Part shown: positions 23,236 to 34,997 of the stretch, piece after piece | Layout of the letters: every line of letters starts with the position of its first letter | How positions within the stretch are numbered: position 1 is the first letter of the stretch | Source: Cenococcum geophilum 1.58 | Taxonomy: Eukaryota > Ascomycota > Dothideomycetes > Gloniales > Gloniaceae | Length of the DNA stretch: 64,000 nucleotides | Direction of reading: 5' to 3' | Assembly (NCBI GenBank): GCA_001692895.1 | Contig: KV748194.1 | Location: 744,001-808,000 of the forward strand | The notes under the pieces: model-generated | Databases searched by the model: none | Told to the model about the DNA's origin: nothing | Seen by the model: the letters and a program-made list of their open reading frames with translations, nothing else | Translations under genes and position numbers: made by a program

Positions 23236-24470
23236 GAAATGTTATTTAGGCGCCGGTATTATATATATATAACCACTCTATAGACGTCTAAAAGATTAAC
23301 ACTAATCCTAATAGCCTCTATGGCAAAAATAATTTAAATCTTAAAAATTTTTACTAGTTTCCTAAACTTATCTAGTATTAACTTCTTACTAAATAATAAG
23401 GTTGTTTAATGGAATACAGCTATAATTAAGCGGGTAATATTCTTAGTATATTAAGCTAAATATAGCTACTATAGGTACTTAGATATGCTTCTATACGCCT
23501 CTATAGCTTAGACTCTAGTATTAAAGAATATAATAGTCTTTAGAATCTTATATAGAGTAGCTAAGCAGCTCCCTCCCTAAAAGACAGCAGGATTAATATA
23601 TGTTTTAATAGTTAGAGAATTAATAGCCTTATTAAGAAGGAAGCGGAGTAAAGTATATTTAGTAATTATATTCTTTAGTATCTAGCTAAGATAAAAGATA
23701 AGCTCTCTACGGGAAATAGAAGTCTACTTAAGGTATATATTAGTATTATTAAAGCCTAAGAACTTCTTTACCATTTCTAACGTTTTTAGATTAAAAGCTG
23801 TAAAATAGGCAAACTACGGAACCGAGCTTTTAATTAGATTGCGTATATAGCGTAGCTGTGTATACTTAGGGCAAAACTTCTTACCCTATTATATAATAAG
23901 ATAAGCTTTATTAATAGCAACTAAGGCTAATTATTTCTTAAACTTAGGGTCTTTAAGCAGATCTTAGAAAGATGGTATACTAGTAAGCTTAGAACTAATG
24001 AAGATATAAGTATATAGGCCGGCTTTTGCATTCTTAAGCGCTTTATCTATATCCTTAACGTCGGCGTTAAGAAGTAGCGCATTACTACTAATCTAATTAA
24101 CCTTTTAAACTTACTCTTTTACAATCTCGTTTAGAGGAAGAAATATTAGCAATATAGTATTTTTATAAAGGATTAAAATTATTTATATAATAAGGCTTTT
24201 ACTAAAGCCGGTTTGTATAATAAGGATAACATTAATATAATTACAGATTAGCCTCCAAATACAGGTTACCTACTTATTTTTTATATAGAATTCGTCGCCG
24301 TATAGCAGTAATATAGTACCCTAAATTACGTTATCTTGTGCTTAAGTTATTATATTAGGCTTTTTCTTATTTTAGATTTTTCTCTAAGCTCTAACTACTC
24401 GCATTTTTAGTATATCCTAATAGGCCAAGCTAGTAAAGAGTTAAGGTATATCCTAGCTAGCTAAGCTAGT

Positions 24471-24940
24471 AGAGAGTTAAGATATTTATAGATTTATCCG
24501 TAGTAACTAAGGAGCTTTACTATCTACTACTAGTAACTAAGACGCCTTATTATTAGTGCGTTGCTTTTTAAAGACGTTTACTGCACTAATAGTATTATTT
24601 ACTACCTCGCTAGCAGTATAAGGATAGTTACGTACTATACTGGGCGTATATTTAACTTTTAGCTTCCTTATTAAGGCCTTTAAGCGTTTCTTTATACTAA
24701 ATAGCGGTATATAGCTTATTGGTAAATATAGAGTTAGTAGGGGGTTTATAGGTTAATGTTTAGGTAGTATAAGTAGTGGAGAAGCAATAAAGCAGGTAAT
24801 AAGGTACAGAATTAATCTAAATACAATATATTAGCTATTTAGGTGTTTATTTACTATAAATATTAATATAGGAAGTTAAACGTTAAGGATTGGTAATGGT
24901 TAATGGCTCTGGCTGAATATTTACTATTTTAGCGGTAATA
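24471..24940. other. RIP-degraded N-terminal flank of helicase H1
   Basis: Contains short words AGTAACTAAG(G/A) repeated at 24,500 and 24,531 and a tandem of AAGCTAGTA(A/G)AGAGTTAAG at 24,425-24,480, which on the minus strand could encode Ser/Gln/Leu-rich repeats upstream of helicase motif I. The word AGTAACTAAGACGCCTTA at 24,531 is the core of the minisatellite at 28,448-28,760. Confidence 0.4.
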
Positions 24941-25251
24941 TTTAAGGCAAAACATAGCGGTAACCACTAGGCCGTTCGCAATAATTTTGGCAGCGTTAGA
25001 ATTACCTTATAAAGCTCTAGAATATAACGTTGGCCAATTATCTATAAAGGCGTTAGTTTATTATTAATTAATAGCAGTAGGGTTTTAGGCAGAGCTTTAA
25101 AGGGGAGACCTGCTTATTTAAGGCAAAATATAGTAGTAACCACTAGGCCGTTCGCAATAATTTTAGCAGCATTGGAATCGCCTTATAAAGTTCTAGAATA
25201 TAACGTTGGCCAATTGTTTATAAAGGTATTAGTTCGTTATTAATTAATAGC
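24941..25251 (+). repeat. Direct repeat, 176-bp period, two copies
   Basis: Copies at 24,941-25,075 and 25,117-25,251, both containing CCACTAGGCCGTTCGCAATA and AATATAACGTTGGCCAATT. Differences are transitions. Confidence 0.75.
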
Positions 25252-25843
25252 TGAAAATTTAGTATGGCGCGCGAGTTTATATAAGAATTACATATAAATT
25301 GGCGTAAGGGACTAATAAATTTCCGAACCGTGTACCAGACGACAATAATATAAGATAATTAATCTGTTATGTAAGCAGCTTATGATTAGTTGATCGTCTG
25401 GGACCGAGATAAGTGTAGACGTATGTGGAGGTATCGGAGGTCCAGGTTAGGCTTAGCATAACCTCGGGTTACACACGACCCCCTAAGGTCCGCGACATAT
25501 CGTCCAAATATTACCCCCCCCTTTTAGTAGTGGCCCCTACTTTTTAGACGCGTTTTTAAGGCCTAGGTTAGTACTGGGTTAGTATAGAGGACCTTATCGC
25601 GCGCCTTTAACCTCATCATCGCCTTAACAATCCATTTTTTAACCCTCTTTCTGTTCTTATGCCTATACTAGCTCCTAGCTTACGCAGGGCTTCTAGTTTT
25701 ATATAGAACGGCCTGCTATAATTCTAATTCTATAATATAGAGCTCTCTTCTTCTCCTCCTCTATTAATATTTATACGTTTAGTGGCTTTATTTACCTATA
25801 CCCACGCTACGCTTACGCGTCTTCCCCCTAACCTCTTACGGAG
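25252..25843. other. Upstream flank of Crypton-like element, partly un-RIPped
   Basis: About 25,320-25,520 keeps many CA/TG dinucleotides. It contains the inverted words CCAGACGA (25,335-25,342) and TCGTCTGG (25,394-25,401) and a run of C at 25,514-25,521. Could hold the left end of the Crypton-like element, but no terminal repeat or target duplication was proven. Confidence 0.35.
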
Positions 25844-28436
25844 ATGGAGTCTTTTAAGAATCTTCTTACCCTACGGTCTACTTTATAGTTAAAGGAAGCC
25901 CCCCTAGCCTCCTCTTCCCCCTCCTCCTATAGCCTTTAGAACGAATTTAAGGCCCAGACAGCACGGCTATATAATATTTATAAGGCCTAGCGCTTAAAGA
26001 ATACTATAAGGGCGTATAAGCTAAAGCAGAAAGAGTGGGAAGACTAATGCGTAAGACTAGAAGGTAATATAAATAGCGCCTGGGTAATAGAAGATAAGCT
26101 TTACCTATTTTTAAAGCAGTAAGTTATTAACCGAGAATTATAGGCTACTAGCTATTAAAAACGGAAGTTAAAACGGAAAGAGATATAAAAAGATAGCGAG
26201 TAGGTAAAGAAGAGGTAGAAGACGGTTAAGCGGATAGGGTAGCTAAAGGGGAAGTTAGCTATAAGGGCAGCTGTAGGGGCAGCCGTAGGTATAGGGGAGA
26301 AAGCTATAAAGGAGGAAGGGGAGATATAGGACGAGGAGGCCCTAGATGCCCTATTTAACAAAATAGTCCAATACTTGGTTATAAATAGCTACGTCTCCGC
26401 TATTACTAAGCTTTATATATAGTAGTTAGAAGGTAAGACCTTACAGCCGCTGCGGGGGGTAAAGCTCTTAGTAGTACTAGATAGCGTCCGCCGCGATAAG
26501 GACCAAATTTAACGCGTTAACTTTATTAATTAAGGCCTATTTATAATTACTAGCGGCTATAATATTAAAGGGCTTAAAAAGGCAATTACTTAGTACTAGG
26601 AGACAGGCTTTAAGATACTAGGTTTAGTTAAGTCTTACCTTTAAACTACAGCTAAGTATTTATTAGGTTTGTATATACCCTACTTAATCTATATAGCTGC
26701 CGTTTTCTAACCCATTTCTTAGGCCATACTACTATTACCCGTAGTAAAAGTAGATAAGATATTTAGCTTACTAACCTTATTTTTATTAAACTAGAGAATA
26801 AAGGGCCTAAACTAAATAAGTTAGCGCTGTATATAATTATATTAATAATATAAGGGAAGCAGAATTAGTATGGTAAGGTTAAGTATATAGGCTATATACG
26901 GAACGCTAACCCTATCCTCTACCCCCTCTCTATAGTAGCCTTTTACTTCTTTAACCGCTAGGGTAAAGATAGCGCTAAAAGCTTCCTATCCTTTCGGTAG
27001 CTGGAGGACTACTATAACCTATACGTCTTCCCTAGTAGTATTAAAGTACCGCAACAGCCGCTAAGCTATTATACGCAGTTTAAATAAAATAAAAAGATGT
27101 TCTAAGGGGTAGGAATTTACTTAAAAAAGAAGACCTATAGCGCCCGTAAGCAGAGCGTCCGGTATACTAAGCTTAGCGGCGTTAAGAAGACCTAAATTAG
27201 ATAGGCCAGATGCTAGAATACGGACGCGATAACGGGAGCCTACCTTAGCTACCTACCCCGTACATTTATATGGTCAATTACCGGCTTCCTAAAGAAAGGA
27301 AAGGGCTACTTTCTCTCCCGCGCACGGGAGGTGCTAGAGGAGGCCGTCTGTTTAAAGATATGGCCTAAGACTAATATTTAGCTAAAACGTATAGAGGCCT
27401 ACTACCTAGGTAGGGCTAATAATAAGGTTATACGGCTTAACCTTACGGGCTTTAAATTTTACGCCTCCTCCATGCGCTTAGGGTAATCCTATTATAGGAC
27501 TTAGTAATCTTATATAAGCAGTTCCTACTCTACCCCCTATAAAAGGACCCCTTCTTTAGCTGCGAGGAGTACTAGAGGTTCGCTACGTGGGTAGAAAGCT
27601 TGCTAGCTAATATAGTTACGCCAAATAAGCTAATAATGCGGAAATACTGGCCTACCTATAAAGCCGTAGCTAAGCTAAAATATAAGGCCGCGATCTCTAA
27701 GATAAAGGGGGTTTAATTACACGTATAGACGATTTTAGAGCGCCTTAGCGAAATAGAAAGATTATTAGCATTATTCGCACCTATATAGATTTAGTAAGGG
27801 AAGACGGGTATCTAAATAGGGCCTACAGAGTCTATACGTCCACCTTTAGGCAAGCCTACGCCGTCTATTATAACGTCTACTATGTCCGCGCCGCCTGCTT
27901 AGCCGTCTATAATATCTATACTGCCCACTTAACCGCCGTTTACAATATCCGCACCATCCGCTTAGCCGTCTACAATATCCGTACTACCTGCTTAGCCGCC
28001 GTCTATAATATCCGCACCGTCCGCTTAGCCGTCTATAATATCCACACCGCCCGCTTAGCCGTCTACTATATCCGCATCGCCCCTATTAGCGCAGGCATAA
28101 GCTAATACTTAACTATCTCTTCTATTTATCCTTAACCTATAGGCGCCGCTAAGGAAATATAAAATGCTTTAAGGTGGTAATTTAGTCTTCTAGCTCTAGA
28201 CTAAGTGGACTTTAGGGCTAGCGGGTAGGCCGTTAATTAAAGCTCTTAATTGCTGCTAAGGGGCACGCTAGCGGGTTAACGGCGAGGCTATATTCTATAG
28301 CCGTCGCCGTAGGATAATTAAGGATATAAGACGGCGCGTAGAAGGCGGTACGGCAAAAGATAAAAGATAGGCTATTAACTAGCTGGAACAGCTATAAGGT
28401 CGGCGTTCTTTAGATTGGCTTTATAAGAATATTTAA
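25844..28436 (+). pseudogene. Crypton-type tyrosine recombinase with Ndc10-like and GCR1_C-like regions, RIP-degraded
   Basis: ATG at 25,844 starts MESFKNLLTLRSTL. A Lys/Glu-rich coiled region (about 25,930-26,330) is followed by a domain like the Ndc10/CBF3 domain 2 and Crypton recombinases. The catalytic HxxR box is at 27,133-27,147 as TYSAR (His to Tyr), followed by SGVKKT.IR.A...NTDAITGAYLSYLPRTFI with the nucleophile Tyr near 27,240, then the KKGKGYFLSRAREV segment. A Pro/Ser-rich decapeptide array (27,857-28,090) leads to a C-terminal GCR1_C-like DNA-binding region (about 28,130-28,436; PLRKYKML.GGNL, FYSRRRRIIKDIRRRV). Multiple TAG stops replace Gln codons. At least one frame shift lies between start and end. 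Confidence 0.75.
27857..28090 (+). repeat. In-frame 30/33-bp tandem array coding a Pro/Ser/Ala decapeptide
   Basis: About seven units of GCCGTCTA(T/C)AATATCCGCACC-type sequence ending CGCTTA, 30 bp each with 33-bp variants, all multiples of three. In the recombinase frame they read PS-I-I-S-A-P-P-A-stop, where the stop is TAG for an ancestral CAG (Gln). Confidence 0.8.
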
Positions 28437-28447
28437 GTAGTTATTTT

Positions 28448-28760
28448 ACTGTAGTAACTAAGACGCCTTAATATATAACTGCACTACGGTAACTAAGACG
28501 CCTTTATATACGATTGCACTGCAGTAACTAAGACGCCTTAATATACGACTACACTGCAGTAACTAAGACATCTTAATGTAGAACTGTATTAGTAACCAAG
28601 ACGTCTTAATATAGGACTGCACTACAGTGACCGAGACGCCTTAATATACGACTACACTATAGTAACCAAAACGTCTTAATATAGGACTGTACTGCATTAA
28701 CTAAGACGCCTTAATGTAGGACTATACTATAGTAACTAAGACGCCTTAATGTAGGAATAG
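28448..28760 (+). repeat. 35-bp minisatellite, nine units
   Basis: Consensus unit ACT(G/A)(C/T)AGTAACTAAGACGCCTTAATATACGACT. One unit lacks two bases. Differences are mostly transitions. It lies immediately downstream of the recombinase frame. Confidence 0.85.
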
Positions 28761-29120
28761 AGCCCGTTTAGGTGTTGTAAATTTAGAGCAACATTACGCG
28801 ACCGTCCAGAAGTACCGATCTAACACAAATTATGTACCTTTTCGCCCAAAATCGCGTGCGAAAGTACTCGGGGGCGGTCGCTGCGCGACCTCGTGCGGGG
28901 TTCGGGCGCGTTATTAGTAGGGGTAGCCCTAACCTTGTATTAACCCGGGTCGTAACCGCGCCAAATCAGCCCCCCTAATATGTGATAGATATTTATCTAA
29001 CGCTTAGTTAAGAGCCTAGTAGAAAATATAAAACTCTAGCTACTTAATAATCTAGAGTAAAAGGTTTTATATAATAATTAAATTTATAAGAGCCTAGTTA
29101 ATAACTTCCTTATTAAAGAC
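28761..29120. other. Less-mutated GC-richer stretch between minisatellite and gypsy element
   Basis: About 28,790-28,985 is poor in RIP changes. It contains the hairpin GGTCGCTGCGCGACC (28,876-28,890) and inverted words GCGACCG (28,798) and CGGTCGC (28,875). Possibly the right end of the Crypton-like element; not proven. No gene seen. Confidence 0.35.
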
Positions 29121-29125
29121 CTTCT

Positions 29126-29444
29126 TATAACGGAATCCCCCAAGAGGTACATATCTAATAAGATGGTAGGAGGTTTTATCTATATCCCATCTATATTCTA
29201 GAAGATATAGTTAGACAGGTTAGGGGCGAAAGGTTTTACTAGCGTCTTAGAAGAAATATATAGGAAGCTAGTTCCCCTCTAGAGAAGAACTAGCAATTAG
29301 TCTCTAAATAAAAGTAGTTAGAAGCATTTATCCTTTAATATATAAAACTTATTCTACCTTTAACTTACTTTTAACTTACCTTCTACTTACCGGTAACACT
29401 ATTAATTAGATAATTATATATTCTGGTTAAGCTGGCCTCTTATA
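29126..29444 (+). repeat. Gypsy 5' LTR
   Basis: Begins TATAACGGAATCCCC (ancestral TG changed to TA) and ends GGCCTCTTATA (ancestral CA changed to TA). 319 bp. Confidence 0.9.
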
Positions 29445-29559
29445 ATTCTAATCGCTTACAATTTGTTAGGAATATACGGCTATTAATTAATAATAACGGA
29501 CTATACTCCTATACCCTATAAAGCAACGCCCTTACCGTAAGAGGCTTAAAGAGTCTCCC

Positions 29560-30615
29560 TAAAGGAGCGCATTCCCTCTTCCTATAAAGAAGTTACGGCT
29601 GGTTTATCTAACCTTACGAGACCCTTAGGAACGATTACCGCTGGGGAGTTATTAGAGCGGTCGCTATATAAGACCCTATAAAAAATAAAGGAGTTAGAGA
29701 TATAATTGAGATAAGTATATTAAGACTACTAAGAACAATTATAAGGATAATTAGGGGAAGTATAGATACCTTAGACACGAAGCGGACTTAAAGGGGTAAC
29801 GCTATACTATACTATAACGTTAGAAAAACCTAAATTCCGTATAAAGGAACCTAATAAGTACTATAGTGATAGTCTTCGGAACTATAATCGTTTTATCCAA
29901 TAATATAAAACTAAGTTTTGGCTGGATCTAAAATGTTACTCTAATAAGTATAATTAGACACTAATTACTTCTACCTTCCTACGTAGCACTGTTAAGAGTT
30001 TATGGATACGCTATAAGAAGAAACTTACTATACCCCTTAAATTTAGCAAACTTAGGACCTAGTTAGTTAATTAGGTCTAAGACCCTACTAATTAAGGAAT
30101 AAACTATAACTAGTAATACTATAACGCTAAACAACGGAATAGTTAGACTGTGGTCTAGTTTATAAACTACTTAGAAGAACTAGAAGACAATATACCCTAT
30201 TTAGATCTATAGGATAACGCTATATAACTTTACTAGCTACTCGCTAAGCTATAACCTAAGATTTAATAGGCCATATAAGAGAAGGGCGAAATTCCTACCT
30301 CTTAAGAAAAGCTTATCTCTAAAGCTACTCGGATTAAGAGTATTAAAAGAGACTATCTAGGCAAGTGAAAGGAATAAGACGCCAATAATAAAGAGCGTAG
30401 GACTAGACCTAGCTTTAATAATAGGGGCAGATTCTGACCTAACCGCTCTACAGAAGGATAACGTAAGTAGGCCTCGCAGCCCTAGAGCAACGCTGGTTAA
30501 CTTTAAAATAATAATAGGCAGAGACCTAATCCGTAGGAGGGAAACTAGGAGACATATACCTATTATAACTGCGGTAAGAAGGGCTATATAAGCCGCTTCT
30601 GCCGGTAAAAGAAGT
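29560..30615 (+). pseudogene. Gypsy Gag with CCHC knuckle, RIP-degraded
   Basis: Plus-strand frame runs through many stops from about 29,560. Near 29,900 it reads NYNRFI..YKTKFWLDLK, typical of the retrotransposon Gag domain, and it ends with a zinc knuckle at about 30,561-30,605 reading YYNCGKKGYISRFC, where the first Cys and the His have both become Tyr. The capsid-forming protein is not functional here. Confidence 0.75.
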
Positions 30616-30739
30616 AAGAGTCAGCCTAATTGGGAAAAGAGATAGCCTAGTAGATCTTTACTCCCTTATACTAGGCTAGTAAGAGAAGGAGGGAGTAAAC
30701 TACTGCATAGTTATTCCTGTCTCTATTTAAGTTAATGAT

Positions 30740-31150
30740 GAATAGGTGACGCGAGACTGCCTTGTGGACAGCGGCGCGAGTATAGGGTTTATTTCTTAAT
30801 TAAAAGACGGAAAATAGCATCCTGTGGCGTTTTGGTCAAGGAAAATGACCCCCGTAGAGCAGCGTTACATGACGCACGACTAGGAGCTGCTCGCGATAAT
30901 CGCAGCAATGAAGCACTGGCGACATTATTGTATGGGAAGCAATTATTCTATTAAAGTCCTCACAGACCACAATAACCTAAAATACTTTATGACTATAAAG
31001 GTGTTAAGCGGTTAATAAGCGAGATGGGCAAAGGCACTATTGTAGTATGACTTTAAAATTACGTACCGCATAGGGAAGATAAATCCTGCTAATGGGTTGT
31101 TAAGACGTCCGGATTACAAGATAGGAAGGATCTAGGACAGTATAGGGGAA
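30740..31150 (+). pseudogene. Gypsy protease fused to RNase H by an internal deletion, little RIP
   Basis: Protease active-site region at 30,746-30,790 reads VTRDCLVDSGASIGFIS. About ten codons later, at 30,818, the frame is already in RNase [49 protein letters not shown] and INPANGLLRRPDYK. The whole reverse transcriptase, normally several hundred codons, is absent. Only a few stops occur and CA/TG are frequent, unlike the flanking gag and integrase. Confidence 0.85.
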
Positions 31151-31689
31151 ATAATCCTCATATTATAAAATTTGCTTAGAAAGAAAGAAGACTCTTTTTC
31201 TAGAACTATAGAATTTCGCGGCAGGGCAGAGGTCCTAATAATGCAGCTGCGAAGCGATATAATTGTAGAGCCATAGGATATAGTTATAGACTAGGTTATA
31301 GACTAAGTAGACGTTATAAAGTTGGCGTACCCTAGAATTAGCGAGAATTCTATAGGATATGCTAGAGGTATCGCGGCACCTTTAACTTAACGGCGTATTA
31401 GCTATAAGTTTTCGGATCTAAGGGGGATAGGTAAGATGCCTATCCGCAGCGTAGCATACTATATAATAGTAGGAGAATCTACTAGCACTAATAGTTTAAA
31501 ACGTCTTATGCTATGCCTTAAGTTTATAATAGCGGCAGGTGAAATAGAAGTAAGTAATTTATATAAAACCTTTCCGGACCTTCTTCTTTAAGCTTAATAA
31601 AGGGACGCCTTTGCCTCTAGGGAGAGGTAGAAAGATATAGTAGAGACTAACTTAGCTAGAGTTACTAAAAAGCTATAGTAGTAAGACTA

Positions 31690-32700
31690 AAAGGGTCTGT
31701 TGCGCTTTAAGGGTGCTGTATATATACTAAAGGACTATGTAATTTAAGATAAAATTTTAAAGGTCTTCTATAATAACCTTTTTAGGGGTTACTACGGTGC
31801 TAATAGAACCCTTAAGGCTGTTTAAAGGAAATACTTTTAGGATAGAATGTCTAAAGAGGTTAAGGACTATATATTAAGGTATAATATATACTAAAGGATA
31901 TAAATATCTAGGCATCGCCTATATAGTAAGTTATTAGTGCTTCCTATTCCGTAGGGACCTATATTAAAATTAATAATAGATTTTATTATAGGCTTACCCC
32001 CTACTAAGACAAGAACTAAAGAGGTTGCTAATGCTATCTTAGTAATCGTTAATAGGTATATAAAGTTTTTAGGATACTTTACTATTATAATAACAATTAT
32101 AGTAGCAGAACTAGCAGACCTATTTTTAGAATAGTAGCTCTTATTTAGTACACTAAGGGAAATCGTGTTTAATAGAGGTACTATATTTAACAGTGCATTT
32201 TAGTCTTTATTCTATCTCTTATTAAAAATACGGTAAAGGATAAGTACTGCCTTTTACCTATAAATAGATGGGTAAATAGAGCATCTAAATACGTTATTAG
32301 AACACTACCTTCGCTACTATATTAATTATTAATAGGATAATTAGACATTATAGTTGGCTTTAGTGCAGTATATATATAATATAAGCATTTATAGTAGTAT
32401 AAAAATGACCCCTTATAAAGCATTGTTTAGGGTAAAAGTAAATAACCCCTAGAACGTTAAGGACATTATTCCTAAAAGAAAGGCACTAGCAGCGTTTAAA
32501 AGAATTAAGTAAATAAGAATTCGTAAAAAGGAACTTAAAAAGTACTTACTAGACGCCTAGGCTATATAAAAAAGGTACTATAACGAAAAATATATGCCAA
32601 AAGAATTTAAGATAGGAGACGAAGTCTTACTATTTATGAAAAATATCTAAATAAAACGCATTAAGAAGAAGCTGGATTACCGGTAGCTTAGACCCTTTAA
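31690..32700 (+). pseudogene. Gypsy integrase, RIP-degraded
   Basis: Contains the N-terminal zinc-binding region (NNLFRGYYGANRTLKAV..KYF, then the CxxC as RYNIY), then the catalytic core starting GPILKLIIDFIIGLPPTKTRTKEVANAILVIVNRYIKF with the first Asp retained in IIDFI. The second catalytic region is around 32,150-32,300. His to Tyr, Cys to Tyr and Gln to stop changes throughout. Confidence 0.8.
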
Positions 32701-32749
32701 GATAGTTAAAAAAAACTAAAGGAAACTAAGCCTATAAATTAGAATTACC

Positions 32750-33015
32750 GAAATCTTATCTAATATATCCTACATTTTATATTTCCTTACTAGAGCTATA
32801 CTGGAGAAGAGATAGTACGGAACTGCCCCTACCTAGTAAAATTAATAGGGAACTAGAATAGAATATAGAAGATATTTTAGACTAAAAATAGCGCCAGAAA
32901 AAGCGCGAATTTTTAGTTTATTAGAAAGGATACTCTTAGGCGTATAACAGTTAGGAACCTAAGGAGTACCTTTAGCTAGGATATAATACCGTAATTAAAA
33001 CTTTCCTAAGAACTA
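32750..33015 (+). pseudogene. Chromodomain at gypsy integrase C-terminus
   Basis: After the IYPTFYISLLE linker (His to Tyr) the frame reads NIEDILD, REFLVY.KGYS, AYNS.EPKEYL, the pattern of a chromodomain that targets chromovirus integration to modified histones. Trp codons have become TAG. Confidence 0.75.
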
Positions 33016-34986
33016 AAGGTAAAGACTTAAAAATGGTTCCGGATATACTATAGGTAAAATAATAGGGAAGACCCCATAAATTAAAACTATAGGATTAAGT
33101 ATAGGCATTAAGAATGGAAATATTTCGCCATTATAATAGGGATCCTAAAATCCTATAAGAGGAAGCCTATAGGGATCTACAGGAGAACTACTAGGGATAC
33201 TATTTAAAGAAGACGCTATTTAAGAAGAAGTAGTAGTACTATAAGAAGTGGCCTTAGGGATTTAGAAAGATCCCTTAGGGATAAAAGAAGAGTATCTGGC
33301 CTAGCACCGGAGATACGCAGTAGAGTTAATAGTATAAAAAGGAGCAAAAGGACAGCCTATAAAGAATTAAAAAATTTAAGGAATTATAAGGCACCTATAG
33401 GAATATTACCCGTTTATTATATATAGGGATTATAGTAGTGCATTATATTTATATAGATTGTTACTAAAGCTTAAAATAAAGGCATCCCTAAAGTATAAAG
33501 TTAATTCCTAATAATAGGGCATCCTAGAGGTACCCGAGAGGCACTATATAAAGCTATTTTATAAGAAGAAGGAAAGAGCTAGGTAATAACTTAAATACTA
33601 GCAGCAGTAATAGGAGCCTCCTCTTCTATCTTAATATTATTATTAACGGTATTATTAGCTCCTCTATCCTTAAAAGCATTAGCACTTCTATTAACATTCT
33701 TCTTAAAATAACGGGTACTAGAAGAACTAGTATAGGCGGGAGACTAGCGAGAAGAACGTTTATTTTAACCTTTATTGCTATTCTTAGTATTCCTAGGTTC
33801 TAAATTGGCGTCTAAGCAGGGATTAGAGAGATATTAGCTAAAGGAGTTAGTACAGTTCCTAAGCGAGTTACTAGAGAAACTTACCTAGCTAAAGTAGCCC
33901 GCGTAAGAGTATAAATGTTATTATTAATAAGGATAAGCTGTTTGCATATACGCTCCTAGACACTATATATCTAAGAATATTGCGTCTTTATAGTAGTGGA
34001 AACCCTTATAAAATTAAAGAGTCTATAAGTAAAGGAAGACACCTTCTATCCCCGCCTATTACTATTAGAATATTAGTAGAAATCTTAAATGGCGTATTAG
34101 AGCCTATAAGTCTTATACGTATAAACAGCGGGGATTTAGTATAATTAGCGAAATCTAAAATAGGACGGAATGGGAAATACTAGGATATAGGTCTTTCTCC
34201 TGCTATAATAATAGGAGCACTTAGATTTATTTTTGCTAGAGTAAGGCATCTTATAAATATAGGAAGGATTCTATGTAAGAGTATAAATGTAGTAATGACA
34301 GCATTTTAAGGAAACTACTGTAGAAGTAATAGACGCTATCTAGGGCGTTACCAGGAGATTAACGACACTACCGCCGGTTTGGGGACGCGTAGAAGGACTA
34401 TAAGCTATTATAAGAGAATACTCTAAGAAGTTAGCATTATTATAAGAGATAAGGTAGGGATCCTATTGCTTATAAACGCGTTAAGAAAAGATAATAAGGT
34501 AGTAATAGAAGTACGGCTAAAGATACAGAAGCTAAAAGGCGAGATATAATAAAAACAGCCTATTTAAGAATAAGACGAATAGTGTTATTAATGGAAGGAT
34601 AAGGAAGAAATAATAACTTATAAATAGAAAGAAATTAAAATAAAAGACGTTATTATTAAGGCCTATTTAGGTAAATGGGAATAATAGTTAGTTAACGCGT
34701 CGCACTAGATAACCTCTAGATCTATTTATAATAAATTCCCAAAATTAGAGAGGTAAATCCCACTAAATTTTTATTATTATTATTAAAATCCTATTATAAA
34801 AACACTATAAGGAGCTAGGGTAGGAGAAGAGCAGAGGAATAAAAGATAAAGTAAAGTTCCGCGCTAGTAAAGAGCTGGCGATAAGTTGTATTATAGAGTA
34901 CCTTTCTACTAAGGGTTTCCCTAGTGGTTTTAGCCGGAACTCTATAAAAGCTTAGTAGAGGTAAAGTTTTAGAGGACTAAAACCCT
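33016..34986. other. Gypsy internal 3' region, function not recognised
   Basis: Almost 2 kb between the chromodomain and the polypurine tract, unusually long for a gypsy element. Heavily RIP-mutated. Possible weak coding on either strand (for example an Asn/Ser-rich minus-strand stretch near 33,600-33,800), but nothing that matches a known domain with confidence. Confidence 0.4.
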
Positions 34987-34997
34987 AAAAGGGGAGG
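34987..34997 (+). promoter_or_regulatory. Polypurine tract
   Basis: AAAAGGGGAGG four bases upstream of the 3' LTR, where plus-strand DNA synthesis would be primed. Confidence 0.75.

Larger units (their letters stand above)
16430..24470 (-). pseudogene. RecQ-like DEAD/DEAH helicase pseudogene H1, split by copia element
   Basis: Minus strand in two pieces, 24,470-23,241 and 16,955-16,430, separated by the copia element. The first piece shows motif I as IQTGFSKS (G to S; near 24,210), FISSKL (motif Ib SPEL altered), motif II as VAINKAYLI at 23,893-23,932 where DEAH has become NKAY, and the second RecA-like domain with KTIIFFNTRV.AIEAYR and IIFAIEAIRISVNLLDVYRVVIY. The second piece ends with a Cys-pair region (SCYSYYNNSLQLRTPKC). 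All core changes are D to N, E to K, H to Y or G to S, as RIP predicts. Such helicases unwind DNA and form repeated, often telomere-linked families in fungi. The start is not defined. Confidence 0.75.

Noticed and set aside
28448-28760. CRISPR-like regular repeat
   Set aside because: The units are directly adjacent without unique spacers and the context is a fungal genome; it is a minisatellite.
25500-28990. Terminal repeats defining the Crypton-like element
   Set aside because: GC-rich flanks look like possible ends, but no convincing direct or inverted terminal repeat or duplication could be shown, so no element boundaries were called.
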